Shown one piece after another: positions 33,401 to 42,800 of a DNA stretch of 53,816 bases; position 1 is the first letter of the stretch; each line of letters opens with the position of its first letter. The notes beneath the pieces are model-generated. The model saw only the letters and a program-made list of their open reading frames with translations, searched no databases and was not told the origin of the DNA. The stretch is from a virus: positions 1 to 53,816 of the IMG/VR virus record IMGVR_UViG_3300007539_000025, one strand, 5' to 3'. Position numbers and translations under genes: made by a program.

Positions 33401-34725
33401 ACGACACAGCTGCATACAAAACAACAAATCCAGCTATATGGGAGACAGAACCAAAAGAGCAAGTTGAATTAGATATATATTATGAAGCAAGTAATGCTTT
33501 ACCTATGACTGTTCATGGTTTAGAGCAAAGTTTAGATTACTTTAACTGCTACAGTTTTGGTAACGGTGTAGAGTCAAATAGAATTAGAGACGATTTTAAT
33601 GCACCTACAATATCCAAAGGCGTTAAAGCATCTGCTCCATTAGCAGAGCAATATAAGCAAGAAAGAAGAAAAAGTGGTTTAATATATTCACAAATATATA
33701 ACTCTACATCTGGTTTAAATGGTACTAATCAATTTATACAAGCAGATAAGATAACAAAAGATCTAAATCCAGAGTATGGTAGTATACAAAAACTACACGT
33801 TAGAGGTACAGATATATTAGCTTTATGTGAAGATAAAGTTGTTAAAATATTAGCAAACAAAGACGCTTTGTTTAATGCAGACGGTAATGCTAACTTAACA
33901 GCATCAAACGCTGTTCTAGGTCAAGCTATTATACCACCAACTTTTGGTGAGTTTGGTATAAGTAAAAACCCAGAAAGTTTTGCTTATGATGGTTACAGAG
34001 CTTATTTTACAGATAAAGCAAGAGGAGCTGTTCTTAGATTATCTATGGACGGTATAACACCTATATCTAGCTACGGTATGAGTGATTACTTTGGCGATAC
34101 ATTAGCTAATATGCAAAAAGCTATAGGAAGTTTTGATGCTAATCAAGGGGTTTATAGTTTGTCTTTATATAGAAAACCAGGTTATCAACAAGTTGAAGCT
34201 GAAACTTTAAACTTTAAAGAAGAAGTACAAGGTTGGACTAGTTTTGCATCATACATACCAGAACAAGGTATATCTATAAATGATGAGTTTTACACGTTTA
34301 AAAACGGTGAAATATGGCAACATGACAACGAAACAAGAAACAACTATTATGGTGTACAGTATAATAGTAAAGTTAAAGTAGTTTTTAATGAAATGCCAGA
34401 TATGATAAAAACATTTAAAACTTTAAATTACGAAGGTACACAAGCTTACTGGCAGCAGAATTTAACAGACTCAGAGTATTATAATAATCAAACTATCAAC
34501 GGTTGGTATGCTGGTAGTATTGAAACAGATATGCAGTCTGGTTACGTAAAAGAGTTTAAAGAAAAAGAAGGTAAGTGGTTCAATTATATACACGGAACAG
34601 CTACAACACTATCTAACTTAGACACATCAGAGTTTAGTGTACAGGGTATAGGTCAATTAAACGCTATATCTGGTGATACTGCACCTACACAAATAACAAT
34701 AACAGTAGTTGAAAATAACGATTAA
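30475..34725 (+). CDS. large tail/stabilisation protein (1416 aa)
   Basis: The N-terminus KMNKDLDERLVPNGEYRDAL is a conserved opening of tail proteins in short-tailed phages, distantly like P22 gp10 packaged-DNA stabilisation or T7 gp12 tail-tube proteins. Long beta-rich body. Residues about 790-890 are an unusual Trp/His/Cys-rich part (LRWFWSHCNVHRWRGPHGG) that differs from the rest and may be an inserted domain. The C-terminal third again has propeller-like blades (EFGISKNPESFAYDGYRAYF). Assignment is from motif memory and order. Confidence 0.6.
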   Translation: MPEIKHHFRAGKMNKDLDERLVPNGEYRDALNVQVATSEGDDVGALQNVLGNQVRSSISLSSAKCIGVVDDQENDKIYWFVTNNSTHIIAEYETNTKTVTPILVDTNDVLQFNKNLLITGINIIDGLLFFTDDNSEPKVINIQKFKDGSTNFTTHTQLTDQSGTAYNFQEADVVVIKPAPDEAPSLTMFDTDRIDSDGNPMNTKTTWHFDPYVAGSLREIGSTLTIYVQNLAWEVGDTILASGGTDGDIFADEFQSSWTVTSGNFYSKTIRLESIPEDISSGASDWTFSLLQEDALFEKDFVRFAYRYKYNDGEYTPFSPFSQVAFLPAQEEFEYDPSQGYNTGMVNNVRTLKIAGFRPADIPKQVEEVELLFKKDISTNVYSVETFTVEDAEWGSNEFQITSEIIHKILPSMQLLRPWDNVPLKAKSQELVANRIVYGNYLQNFNMVDSGNTNVKPEFEINVDGNGFLDVSDFSDSTVPPGKSIKSMRQYQLGVVYRDKYGRETPVQTSDSGGLNIQKTSADKYNRIKVKLNNNPPSFATSYKYFIKDASNQYYNLAQDRWYDAEDGNIWLSFPSSERNKIDEETFLILKKAHDGTDLVTSSAKYKIIDIANEAPLELKQIKAIFGRGSKGFTPTFYTNNSNFPKPEALFFEIYDGDGGSGTGFEDDFGSTTEIYSTSDLCIRILSPGRTSKWYGVSFLDKTGVNNILRINLEERFENDVAQFFPDGTGTSAVSGLAYEIAQTKVKNKPEFTGRFFVKVYKDATLQQHIISSQASENFSIVNSARVSIRKNSCGNPGSWQDNNTFSSRKLRWFWSHCNVHRWRGPHGGPGKDRSWAAAFNNHNTFNSSSFRTNPVKIGRDTITLGFHWMEDSISLAKIRNANNGVHREFLDALLTVGTKIRFTNDPNDNVYEIKDFVYRGRQNFDKGWGRGWGSTRAMQFGFKLDKPIQDWDITTDQSFPPSSYAMSQIEILDSYDTAAYKTTNPAIWETEPKEQVELDIYYEASNALPMTVHGLEQSLDYFNCYSFGNGVESNRIRDDFNAPTISKGVKASAPLAEQYKQERRKSGLIYSQIYNSTSGLNGTNQFIQADKITKDLNPEYGSIQKLHVRGTDILALCEDKVVKILANKDALFNADGNANLTASNAVLGQAIIPPTFGEFGISKNPESFAYDGYRAYFTDKARGAVLRLSMDGITPISSYGMSDYFGDTLANMQKAIGSFDANQGVYSLSLYRKPGYQQVEAETLNFKEEVQGWTSFASYIPEQGISINDEFYTFKNGEIWQHDNETRNNYYGVQYNSKVKVVFNEMPDMIKTFKTLNYEGTQAYWQQNLTDSEYYNNQTINGWYAGSIETDMQSGYVKEFKEKEGKWFNYIHGTATTLSNLDTSEFSVQGIGQLNAISGDTAPTQITITVVENND

Positions 34726-34727
34726 AC

Positions 34728-37544
34728 ATGGCATTAACAAATTGTAGTATAAATCAAGGATCGATAGTCGTAGGAGCAAGCGCTGCTATAGGTAGTACAT
34801 CTAATATTGTGCTAACAATAACACCAAACGCTGGCTATGTACTAAGTGAGTCTGATTTTACAATAGCATCACCGCCTACTGGTATATCAACAATAACAAA
34901 AGCTAACACAGCTACAGCTTATGCAACTAACAATACAGTTAGTATAACATGTGATTTAGATGACAGTTATGTTGTTGGTACTACAGACGAAACGTTTGTA
35001 ATAGATGTTGATGGTGCTGCAGTTTTGGCTCAAGAAAAACCTATATCTGTATCAGGTACATTTACTTATTCAGGTACAAACACAGCTGTAACATCAGAAA
35101 CAGGCTCTTATACAAATTCAGGTTTTGAAGGTGAAACAGAAGTTGTTTTAACAAAAACATTTACAGCTAACTCTGGTTATTATTTTACAACAGACCCCAC
35201 TGTAGCGATTTCAGCAGGTTCTTACAGTAGTAACTACAGCGTGTCTAACGGAAGTAGAGTATATGATTCAGATAATAATTTAACAGCTGTAACAGTAACT
35301 ATATCTTATACATATCCGTCAGTTGATCAGACGGGTCACACTATAAGTTTAACTTTAGCCGCAGTTCAGATACCTGTAGTTAGCAGGTTAATAACAAATG
35401 CTTCTACAGTTACAACTTCTTTTTCTGGATCTACTACTAGACCATTAACTGTGTCCTCTACAACAACAGACTCTAATTATGCTATAACAGTAACTAGAAC
35501 TAGTGATAATTTTACGTATGATTTTACAACCGACACCTTTACTAACACAGCGACATCTGATACAGGTTCTATAGGTTCCGGAAGTATATTACAAAAAGAC
35601 ATCGTGTATCCATCTAACAGCTCTGGCGATACGTATAATATATCGGTAGCAGGAGATGGTACAACTACACTAACTACAGAAAACGTAGATACTGATAATA
35701 CACCTTTTGCATTATCTTTAACGCAAGTAGCTCCAATATCTATAACTATAGATGCTGATAGTGGTTTTAGTGGTCATTCTTTTACTTATACAAACTGCGG
35801 TCCTCATTATCTAACACCAAATAATGATTACATAGATGGTAATGGTGATCCTGGATTGACAAAAGATATAACTATAGCAATAACTAGAGGTGGTAATAAT
35901 ATACAGCTTAGAGATACTACACCTGAGTTTCCTACTGATTTTGATAACACAGATCCTACTTCAAATGGTGGTTTGGATTTTCAAATAGATGATTTAGTTA
36001 TAACAGGAAATGGAACAAGCACTATAACACTAACAGGTAAATTAGGTATAAATGAAACTCAAGTTTCTTCGGTTGTTAGTTCGTTTTTAGTTGATAATAT
36101 AATCAACGTGCCACCAGTATCTTCTAATTTAACTCTAACTGTGGCAAGAAACGCTAATGGAACAGTAACTTTATCGTCTACTGATTACAATAATGATACC
36201 TTAACACATGCTTTAGTTGGTGGTTTATCAAGTAGTACTGGTACAATATCATTAAGTGGTGATGTTGTTACATACGCTAACAATGGCAGCACCACATTAA
36301 GTGATACTTTCCAGTACAAAGCAAATGATGGTATTGAAGACGGTAACACAGCTACTGTTAGCATAACAATAACAAACACAGCTCCAGTTTCATCTAATAT
36401 ATCAATAGCTGTAAATAAAGGTGGTAGTAAAGTATTTTCGTTTAGTTCTACAGATGCTGAAAATGATACACTAACACATTCTATAGTAGCAAACCCTAGT
36501 GTTGGTAGTTTGAGTGGAGTAAACGACGCTGGTGGTACTTACACGCATAATAACTCTAGTACACTTACAGATTCATTTACATATAGAGCTAATGATGGTA
36601 TTTCAAACGGCAATACGGCTACGGCAAACGTAGCTGTTGGTGTTGCACCAGGTTCTAGCATAACAACAAATGGTGATGAAGGTGTTTATTTAGTTCCAAT
36701 GATAGTTGGTACAGACGCTGGTACTTTAAAAGTGCATTTTAATGCAATATCTGTGCCAGATAGATTTCAAATATTATTTGATACGGCTGGTACATCTAAC
36801 AATATAGCTGACATGGAAGTTGTTGCAGATTCTTTATATGTAGGAGATGGCGTAAGCTCTACAGCACCAGCCAATGGAACTACAACAGGTGCTAATGAAT
36901 ATACATACGTAGGTAGTGGAGGTGATGCAACTGGTACAGGAGAACCTGGTGCTGCTTGGGATAAAACAGGTAATGCTAATCAAAGCATAATAGTTTCAGA
37001 CACTGTTGTAACTGTAGACACAACTGACAGATCAAGTAATCCAGCTGATACAACTTCTTTAGGTGTATCAAGAAACACTTCTGGAACACAAGCTACTCAA
37101 ACTGGTGTTCAAGCGGGTGTGTTTACAAGTAACACCGCTACATCTTTAACAACTGGTTTAGATAGAAGCGATGGTAATGTTTGTTTATATTACACTAAAT
37201 CAGCAACTACAGCTTATACAGCTTACTTAAGAGTTCTTGCTCCTGTATCTGGAACAGCTTGGAACATACATCAAACAGAGTTTAGCTCTGCTTTTGGATA
37301 CGCTTTTGCTCAAGCATCTGGACCAGCGTGTTCTACACCTGAATCTAGTATAAATTCAAACAATTTAGCTTACTTTGAAGACGACGTGTTTACTAACGGT
37401 AAGAAAGTATATATAGACTCAGAAAAAACACAAGTTTTAGTAGGAAATGGAAACGTTTATAAGTTTTTTGTTGGAACTGGAGCATATGGAACTATTAGCT
37501 CAACAGGCGTAATTTCTTCTGCAGGATTCTGTGGAACACCTTAA
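34728..37544 (+). CDS. tail adhesin with cadherin-like tandem domains (938 aa)
   Basis: Thr/Ser/Asn-rich beta protein. Residues about 462-548 and 552-638 are two tandem copies of a cadherin/VCBS-like domain (VSSN.T..V..., DNDTLTH, TFQYKANDGI..GNTATV). The C-terminal 60 residues include FTNGKKVYIDSEKTQVLVGN. Such domains bind glycans or proteins at the cell surface. Probably an exposed tail or capsid adhesin. Confidence 0.65.
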   Translation: MALTNCSINQGSIVVGASAAIGSTSNIVLTITPNAGYVLSESDFTIASPPTGISTITKANTATAYATNNTVSITCDLDDSYVVGTTDETFVIDVDGAAVLAQEKPISVSGTFTYSGTNTAVTSETGSYTNSGFEGETEVVLTKTFTANSGYYFTTDPTVAISAGSYSSNYSVSNGSRVYDSDNNLTAVTVTISYTYPSVDQTGHTISLTLAAVQIPVVSRLITNASTVTTSFSGSTTRPLTVSSTTTDSNYAITVTRTSDNFTYDFTTDTFTNTATSDTGSIGSGSILQKDIVYPSNSSGDTYNISVAGDGTTTLTTENVDTDNTPFALSLTQVAPISITIDADSGFSGHSFTYTNCGPHYLTPNNDYIDGNGDPGLTKDITIAITRGGNNIQLRDTTPEFPTDFDNTDPTSNGGLDFQIDDLVITGNGTSTITLTGKLGINETQVSSVVSSFLVDNIINVPPVSSNLTLTVARNANGTVTLSSTDYNNDTLTHALVGGLSSSTGTISLSGDVVTYANNGSTTLSDTFQYKANDGIEDGNTATVSITITNTAPVSSNISIAVNKGGSKVFSFSSTDAENDTLTHSIVANPSVGSLSGVNDAGGTYTHNNSSTLTDSFTYRANDGISNGNTATANVAVGVAPGSSITTNGDEGVYLVPMIVGTDAGTLKVHFNAISVPDRFQILFDTAGTSNNIADMEVVADSLYVGDGVSSTAPANGTTTGANEYTYVGSGGDATGTGEPGAAWDKTGNANQSIIVSDTVVTVDTTDRSSNPADTTSLGVSRNTSGTQATQTGVQAGVFTSNTATSLTTGLDRSDGNVCLYYTKSATTAYTAYLRVLAPVSGTAWNIHQTEFSSAFGYAFAQASGPACSTPESSINSNNLAYFEDDVFTNGKKVYIDSEKTQVLVGNGNVYKFFVGTGAYGTISSTGVISSAGFCGTP

Positions 37545-37554
37545 AAAATAAACT

Positions 37555-37899
37555 ATGGCAAGTATAACATTAACATTTACAAACCCAGTACAAGATTCAG
37601 TACAAGTTGGAGATATAGCTTACTACACTAGCACTAGTGCTGTAGGTGGTTTTACAACTGGTGGTTCTATAATTGAAATGGGATCTATAACGGCTGTAGG
37701 TACATATTCTATAACATGTAACATATCTGATTCAACACCTAGACCATCAGGTACAGATTTTATACTGTTTAGTAAAGACAATAGAGTAAACATGGCTAGT
37801 ATAACAGGTTACTTTGCAGAAGTTGAAATGATAAACAACTCTAACATAGAATCGGAGATCTTTCACTTAAGTAGTGAAACAGTTATAAGTAGTAAATAA
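37555..37899 (+). CDS. small beta-rich structural protein (114 aa)
   Basis: Not recognised. Starts MASITLTFTNPVQDSVQVGD, all-beta pattern, ends SLSSETVISSK-like Ser-rich tail. It directly follows the adhesin and may pack against it. A 45-bp AT-rich gap follows. Confidence 0.6.
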   Translation: MASITLTFTNPVQDSVQVGDIAYYTSTSAVGGFTTGGSIIEMGSITAVGTYSITCNISDSTPRPSGTDFILFSKDNRVNMASITGYFAEVEMINNSNIESEIFHLSSETVISSK

Positions 37900-37944
37900 C
37901 ATGTAATAATAAAATAATAAAGATAACTTAAAAAAACAAGAATT

Positions 37945-38577
37945 ATGGCAATACCACCACAGTTAATAGTAGGCGGTGTAAAAGCCCTTACTAGTATAGC
38001 CGGAGGAATTATTGGCTCTAAGAAAAGAAAACGCGAGCAAAGAGCTGCTCAAGCGAATTATGATAGGCAGTTACAAAGGTTAGAAGGTATGGATACTTCA
38101 AACCCGTATGCAAACTTAGAAAACACCTACGAGGATCTTACAGTAAACACGCAAGAAGCAGAGATGTTAGCTGGACAACAGCAGCAAGCTTTAGCTAATA
38201 CTATGGGTAATCTTCAAGGAGCAGCAGGAGGTAGTGGTATAGCTGCATTAGCTCAATCAATGGCTAATCAACAATCACAAAACTTGCAAGCTGCAACAGC
38301 TAGTATAGGTCAACAAGAAGCAAGAAATCAACAACTGGCAGCAGGTCAAGCAGCTGAAATACAGCAAGCAGAACGTAAAGGCGAAATGATGTCTAGACAA
38401 ATGGAAGCTAGTAAAGTTTCAGGTATGTTAGGTAGAGCTGGTCAAAGACTAAGCGCGGCTAATCAAGCTAGGCAAGCGGCTACAAACAGTATAATGGGTG
38501 GTGTTGGTGAAATGGTTGGTATGGGAGCTAGCTTTCTACCAGGCGGAGCTAACAACGCTTTAACCCAAGGGAAATAA
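37945..38577 (+). CDS. internal virion/ejection-type protein (210 aa)
   Basis: The N-terminus has a hydrophobic Gly/Ile segment (LIVGGVKALTSIAGGIIGSK), then a basic stretch and a long Gln/Ala-rich helix (residues 30-185). This layout is like the small ejection proteins of podoviruses (T7 gp14, P22 gp7), which insert in the host envelope during DNA delivery. It precedes two larger proteins of the same supposed class. Inferred. Confidence 0.6.
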   Translation: MAIPPQLIVGGVKALTSIAGGIIGSKKRKREQRAAQANYDRQLQRLEGMDTSNPYANLENTYEDLTVNTQEAEMLAGQQQQALANTMGNLQGAAGGSGIAALAQSMANQQSQNLQAATASIGQQEARNQQLAAGQAAEIQQAERKGEMMSRQMEASKVSGMLGRAGQRLSAANQARQAATNSIMGGVGEMVGMGASFLPGGANNALTQGK

Positions 38578-38584
38578 AAACATT

Positions 38585-39826
38585 ATGGCTTACGAAGGAA
38601 CAATATCACAATCGCATTTAGAAGATCTAGCAGGACCAACTGGTGCTCCTGAAAAGATCAACTATGCAGACAGTGTAGAAAATATGTTTGCTCAACAAGC
38701 TAAACAAGCTGATGTTGAGCTTAGAAGAGCTGAAGCTGAAAAGCAGCAAGCTATAAGTAGAACTATAGGTTACATGGACGCAATACCTGATGGTGTTGAA
38801 ACATCTAAAGTACCAGCTAAATACTCAGCGGCAATACAGAGTTGGAGTAAACAAAAACAACAAGAAGCTGCGGAGTATGCTAATGAAATAGCTATAGCAG
38901 AACAAGCAGGTGATTTTCAGTCTGTATTACATTACAAGCAAAAATTTAAAGAAGTTGAAAATGCTTTTGCTAATTTAGATGCTAACTTAACTAACTTTAA
39001 ATCATACAAAGATCAGTGGATAGACGATGTCGATAATGGTAATTTAAGTAATGGCAATAATAGCAAAAAAATAGGTTTATTAGGTAGTGTATATACTGAT
39101 AACATGGACATGCAGTTTTCTGATAGTGGTGATATAACATTTACAAATGAAGAAGGTTTTGTTGATTTTCAAAAGTTACCTAATTATGTATCTAAAAACA
39201 ACAAAGGCGCTACTACTATACTAGAAACAAATGAATCATTATACAACTCTGGCCAAAGGTTAACTAACTCAAAAAGATTATTACTTAAAAATAAGTTAAA
39301 AAGTTTAACTCAAGATAGAGACGAGCTTATATCATTAGCTACAGATGATTTTATAATTGAAGGTGGTTTAGGTATAACAGATCAATCGTTGTTATATGAC
39401 CCTAATAGAACATCTGAGCTTAGAGATAAAGTTATTAATAGCTATATGAATATATTTAGTGATAGTGCTAATTCTGGGTATGTTAACAGAGCTTCTAAGA
39501 CAACAACTCGCGGTGGAGGTGGTTCACAGTCAGATAAAAAATATAACGCGATGATGAACAATATTTCACAAGGTTATAGTTTACTAGCTGATGGTGAGTA
39601 TGAGGCTATAAATAGAGTTTTAAAAGGCGAAGTTTTTTATAATGAAGATGACGGAAAAGTATACTATATAAAAGGTAACATTGTTGAACCTATAGATCCT
39701 AACAATCCAGCTGATATAACCAACATATACACGCACGAAGGTATACCACAAAATTATTGGGGTGAAATAAAATTAGATACGCCAACCACTGATGAAAGTG
39801 GTAGTGGTGCTTATGATAATTTATAA
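38585..39826 (+). CDS. coiled-coil internal virion protein (413 aa)
   Basis: Residues 25-150 are a Gln/Glu/Lys/Ala-rich coiled coil. The C-terminal half is more mixed, with a Gly-rich hinge (TTRGGGGSQ). No enzyme motif. It sits between the small ejection-type protein and the giant one, the order seen for the internal core proteins of short-tailed phages. Role inferred from that order. Confidence 0.55.
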   Translation: MAYEGTISQSHLEDLAGPTGAPEKINYADSVENMFAQQAKQADVELRRAEAEKQQAISRTIGYMDAIPDGVETSKVPAKYSAAIQSWSKQKQQEAAEYANEIAIAEQAGDFQSVLHYKQKFKEVENAFANLDANLTNFKSYKDQWIDDVDNGNLSNGNNSKKIGLLGSVYTDNMDMQFSDSGDITFTNEEGFVDFQKLPNYVSKNNKGATTILETNESLYNSGQRLTNSKRLLLKNKLKSLTQDRDELISLATDDFIIEGGLGITDQSLLYDPNRTSELRDKVINSYMNIFSDSANSGYVNRASKTTTRGGGGSQSDKKYNAMMNNISQGYSLLADGEYEAINRVLKGEVFYNEDDGKVYYIKGNIVEPIDPNNPADITNIYTHEGIPQNYWGEIKLDTPTTDESGSGAYDNL

Positions 39827-39830
39827 TTAA

Positions 39831-42800
39831 ATGGAAAAACTATATAATCAATTATATAAGGACGGTAAATATACCAAAACTTTTGAAGACTTTCAATCGC
39901 AGTTTGGTACACCAGAAACATCTGAAAAGCTATATACAGCTTTAAATGAAGCAGGAGACTATACAAGGTCTTTTGATGATTTTAAAGCACAATTCAATAT
40001 AGCGGGAAAGACATCAGACCCTGTAAATGTAGAGGCAACTGCGGGGTCAGTAAACAATACGGCCTCCGAATCGGTAGGTGGTTCTTCGGATTTAGTAGAT
40101 CCTGACGATTTTGAAAACACACAAGAGAAAAACACATGGCTTGAAGATACTTTTGGTAAAAACCAAGTAACAGATTTTTTTGGCGATTTTTATAGAGCTG
40201 GAAGTGCTGGTGCTAAAGCAGGTAGAAGTGTAGATGAAGCTTTTGATCTGTTTAAGTACGGAAGTGAAATGACAGATGAACAAGTTAAAGACTTTCTTGA
40301 TGCTCAAAGAAATATGGAGTCTGGAGGTCAAACAGACGAAATGATTTCGTTTTCTCAGGAGTTTAATGAGCTTAAAGATAAATATGGTGGTATAGGTGGT
40401 ACTTTAGCGGCTTGGTGGAAAAACCCAAGTGTTATGGCTCAATACACTACACAATCTTTAGTTCAAATGGCTAATGCCGCTTATGATAGTGAAGAAGTTT
40501 TTGGTACAGCCGCTGCAGCGTCTGGAGGTGGGGCTGCTGTAGGAGCTGGAACAGGTGCAGCATTAACAGCTATTGGTGGACCATTAGCTGTATTTGGAGC
40601 CGCAACTGGTGCTATTGGTGGTGGTATAGGTGGTTTTTTTGGTGGATTATCAGGCGCTATGGAAACTGGTATGACAACAGCTCAACTAATGCAAGAAGCT
40701 GCTGAAAAAGAAGGTTTAAACTGGGGATCAATGACAGATGATGAAAGGTTTAAATGGGTTAGAAAAATGACCAACGATAAAGAGGCTTTTGATGATATAA
40801 AAAGCAAAGCATTAGCAAGAGGTATAACCATAGGTGCTATTGATGGTGTTGTTGGTGCTGTGTCAGGTGGTGTAGGTGGTGTTGCATTTAAAACAGTTGC
40901 TGGTACAACTAAAAGTGCTCTTGCTGGCGCAGCTAGAGTTAGTGCAGTCGCGGCGTTAGAAACAGGTGGTGGTATGGCTAGTGAATATTATGGTCAAAAA
41001 GCTGCTGGTCAAGAAATGAATCTTGAAGAAATAATGATTGAAGGTTTTGCAGACAAAACATTTACAAGCATAGCCGTTGGTAAAGCTTTAGTTCAAGGTG
41101 CACCTAAATACTCTATAAATGGCCAAACGTTAAATGGTAAAGAATTTAACGATGCTCTTAAAATGATGGACGATGAGGCTTATGTATCTGCTGATATAAA
41201 AGTAGAAAACTCACCTGCAGTTGAAAGAGTTGTAAACAACAGAAGACAAAATATATCTATAGATCAAGATATAGATAGTAGAGTATCTGATGTTAACGAT
41301 AGAGCAGAGCTTATAAAACTAGAAAAACAAGTTGCCGCTTTATCAGGCAATGAAACTGTTTCTGGTAAAAACAAGCTTAATAATTTAAAAGCACGTATTA
41401 AAGAAATAACATCTAAATACGAAGGTGCTGAAGTTGATGCTACTGTTGAGCAAAGAAAACAAGCTGTAGCAAAGGCAATAGATGATAAATTTGAGGCATC
41501 GTTTAATAAAAACTTAAAAGCAACAAAAGAGGCAGCTGCTAAAAAAGGTACAAAAATTGATGTATTTGAAGACGAAGATTCTTTTATAAATAAAATAGCT
41601 GAAAACCAAGGTATAACACCACAACAAGCTAGAAGTATAGATGGTGTTTTAAGTTCTGACGGTGTATTTGTTGGTGATGGTCAAATATATATAAACAAAA
41701 CCAAAGCAAAACAATTTGGATCTGTATCTGTTGCTAGTCACGAATTTTTACACCCTGTATTAAATGCAGCTATTGGTGATACTAAACAACAAGGTAAAAT
41801 AGTTAATGACTTTAAAAAACAATTAACTAGTAAACAAAGATCGTATGTAGAAAAAACACTACGTGAAAAAGGTTATAGTCAATCAGAGTACGCTACAGAG
41901 TATTTAAACATATTTTCAGATGGTATACAAAAAGGTGATATAAACTATGATCAAAACTTATTTGAAAAAATAGGTGAAGCTATAAAAAGATTTTTTGTAG
42001 GTAAAGGTTTTGATAATATATCGTTTGATAATGGTAGAGATGTATATAACTTTTTAAAAGAGTATAACACAAGTATTAAGCAAGAGGGCAAGGTTAGCCA
42101 AAAGGCTATGGATGCTATAACTACTGCAGAACAAAAAACTGGTAGAAAAGTTGGTACAGTTGGTACAGCTGGTAGCATGCAAATGTCAAGAGCTGAAGAC
42201 GTATCTGAAATAAATCAAATATACGATAACACACCTGATAAAACACAAGCTGGTTTTGAAATAGCTCAGAAATATAGAGGTATGGCTGAGTCTGTGTTTA
42301 AACAACTTAGAGATGGTCAAAACCTTACACCAGATCAACAAGATGTTTTAAACCAAAACAAAGAAGATATTATAGCTATGATGCTATATGACAAAATACC
42401 TAGTCAAAGACAAGATTCTAAAGCTAGAAACGTATTAGGTTTAGTACAGGACTTTGTTAAAGAAAAGCAAAAATATGGTAATGTTGCTGCTTATATAAAT
42501 ACGTTTTTTAAAAACAGATCAAAAGAAGTTACTCAATACTTTATACCTGATGCAGTGTTAGAAGGTATGGAGACACAAGAAGGTACTTTAAAAAAATCCG
42601 TTGCCACTAAAACAGCTGATCAAAAAACAACTAAACCCCAAGGTCCAAAAGCTAGAAAAATAACTAGCTTTGAAAAGTTAACTATAGATGGTGAAGAATT
42701 TTACACACCAGCTATGAAAGCTGAAGTTGCTAAAAGAGTAGCTGCTAACGTAAGCATAAACGCTAGAAAAGGTTTAAACGTAAATGAAGTAGTTAAATCT

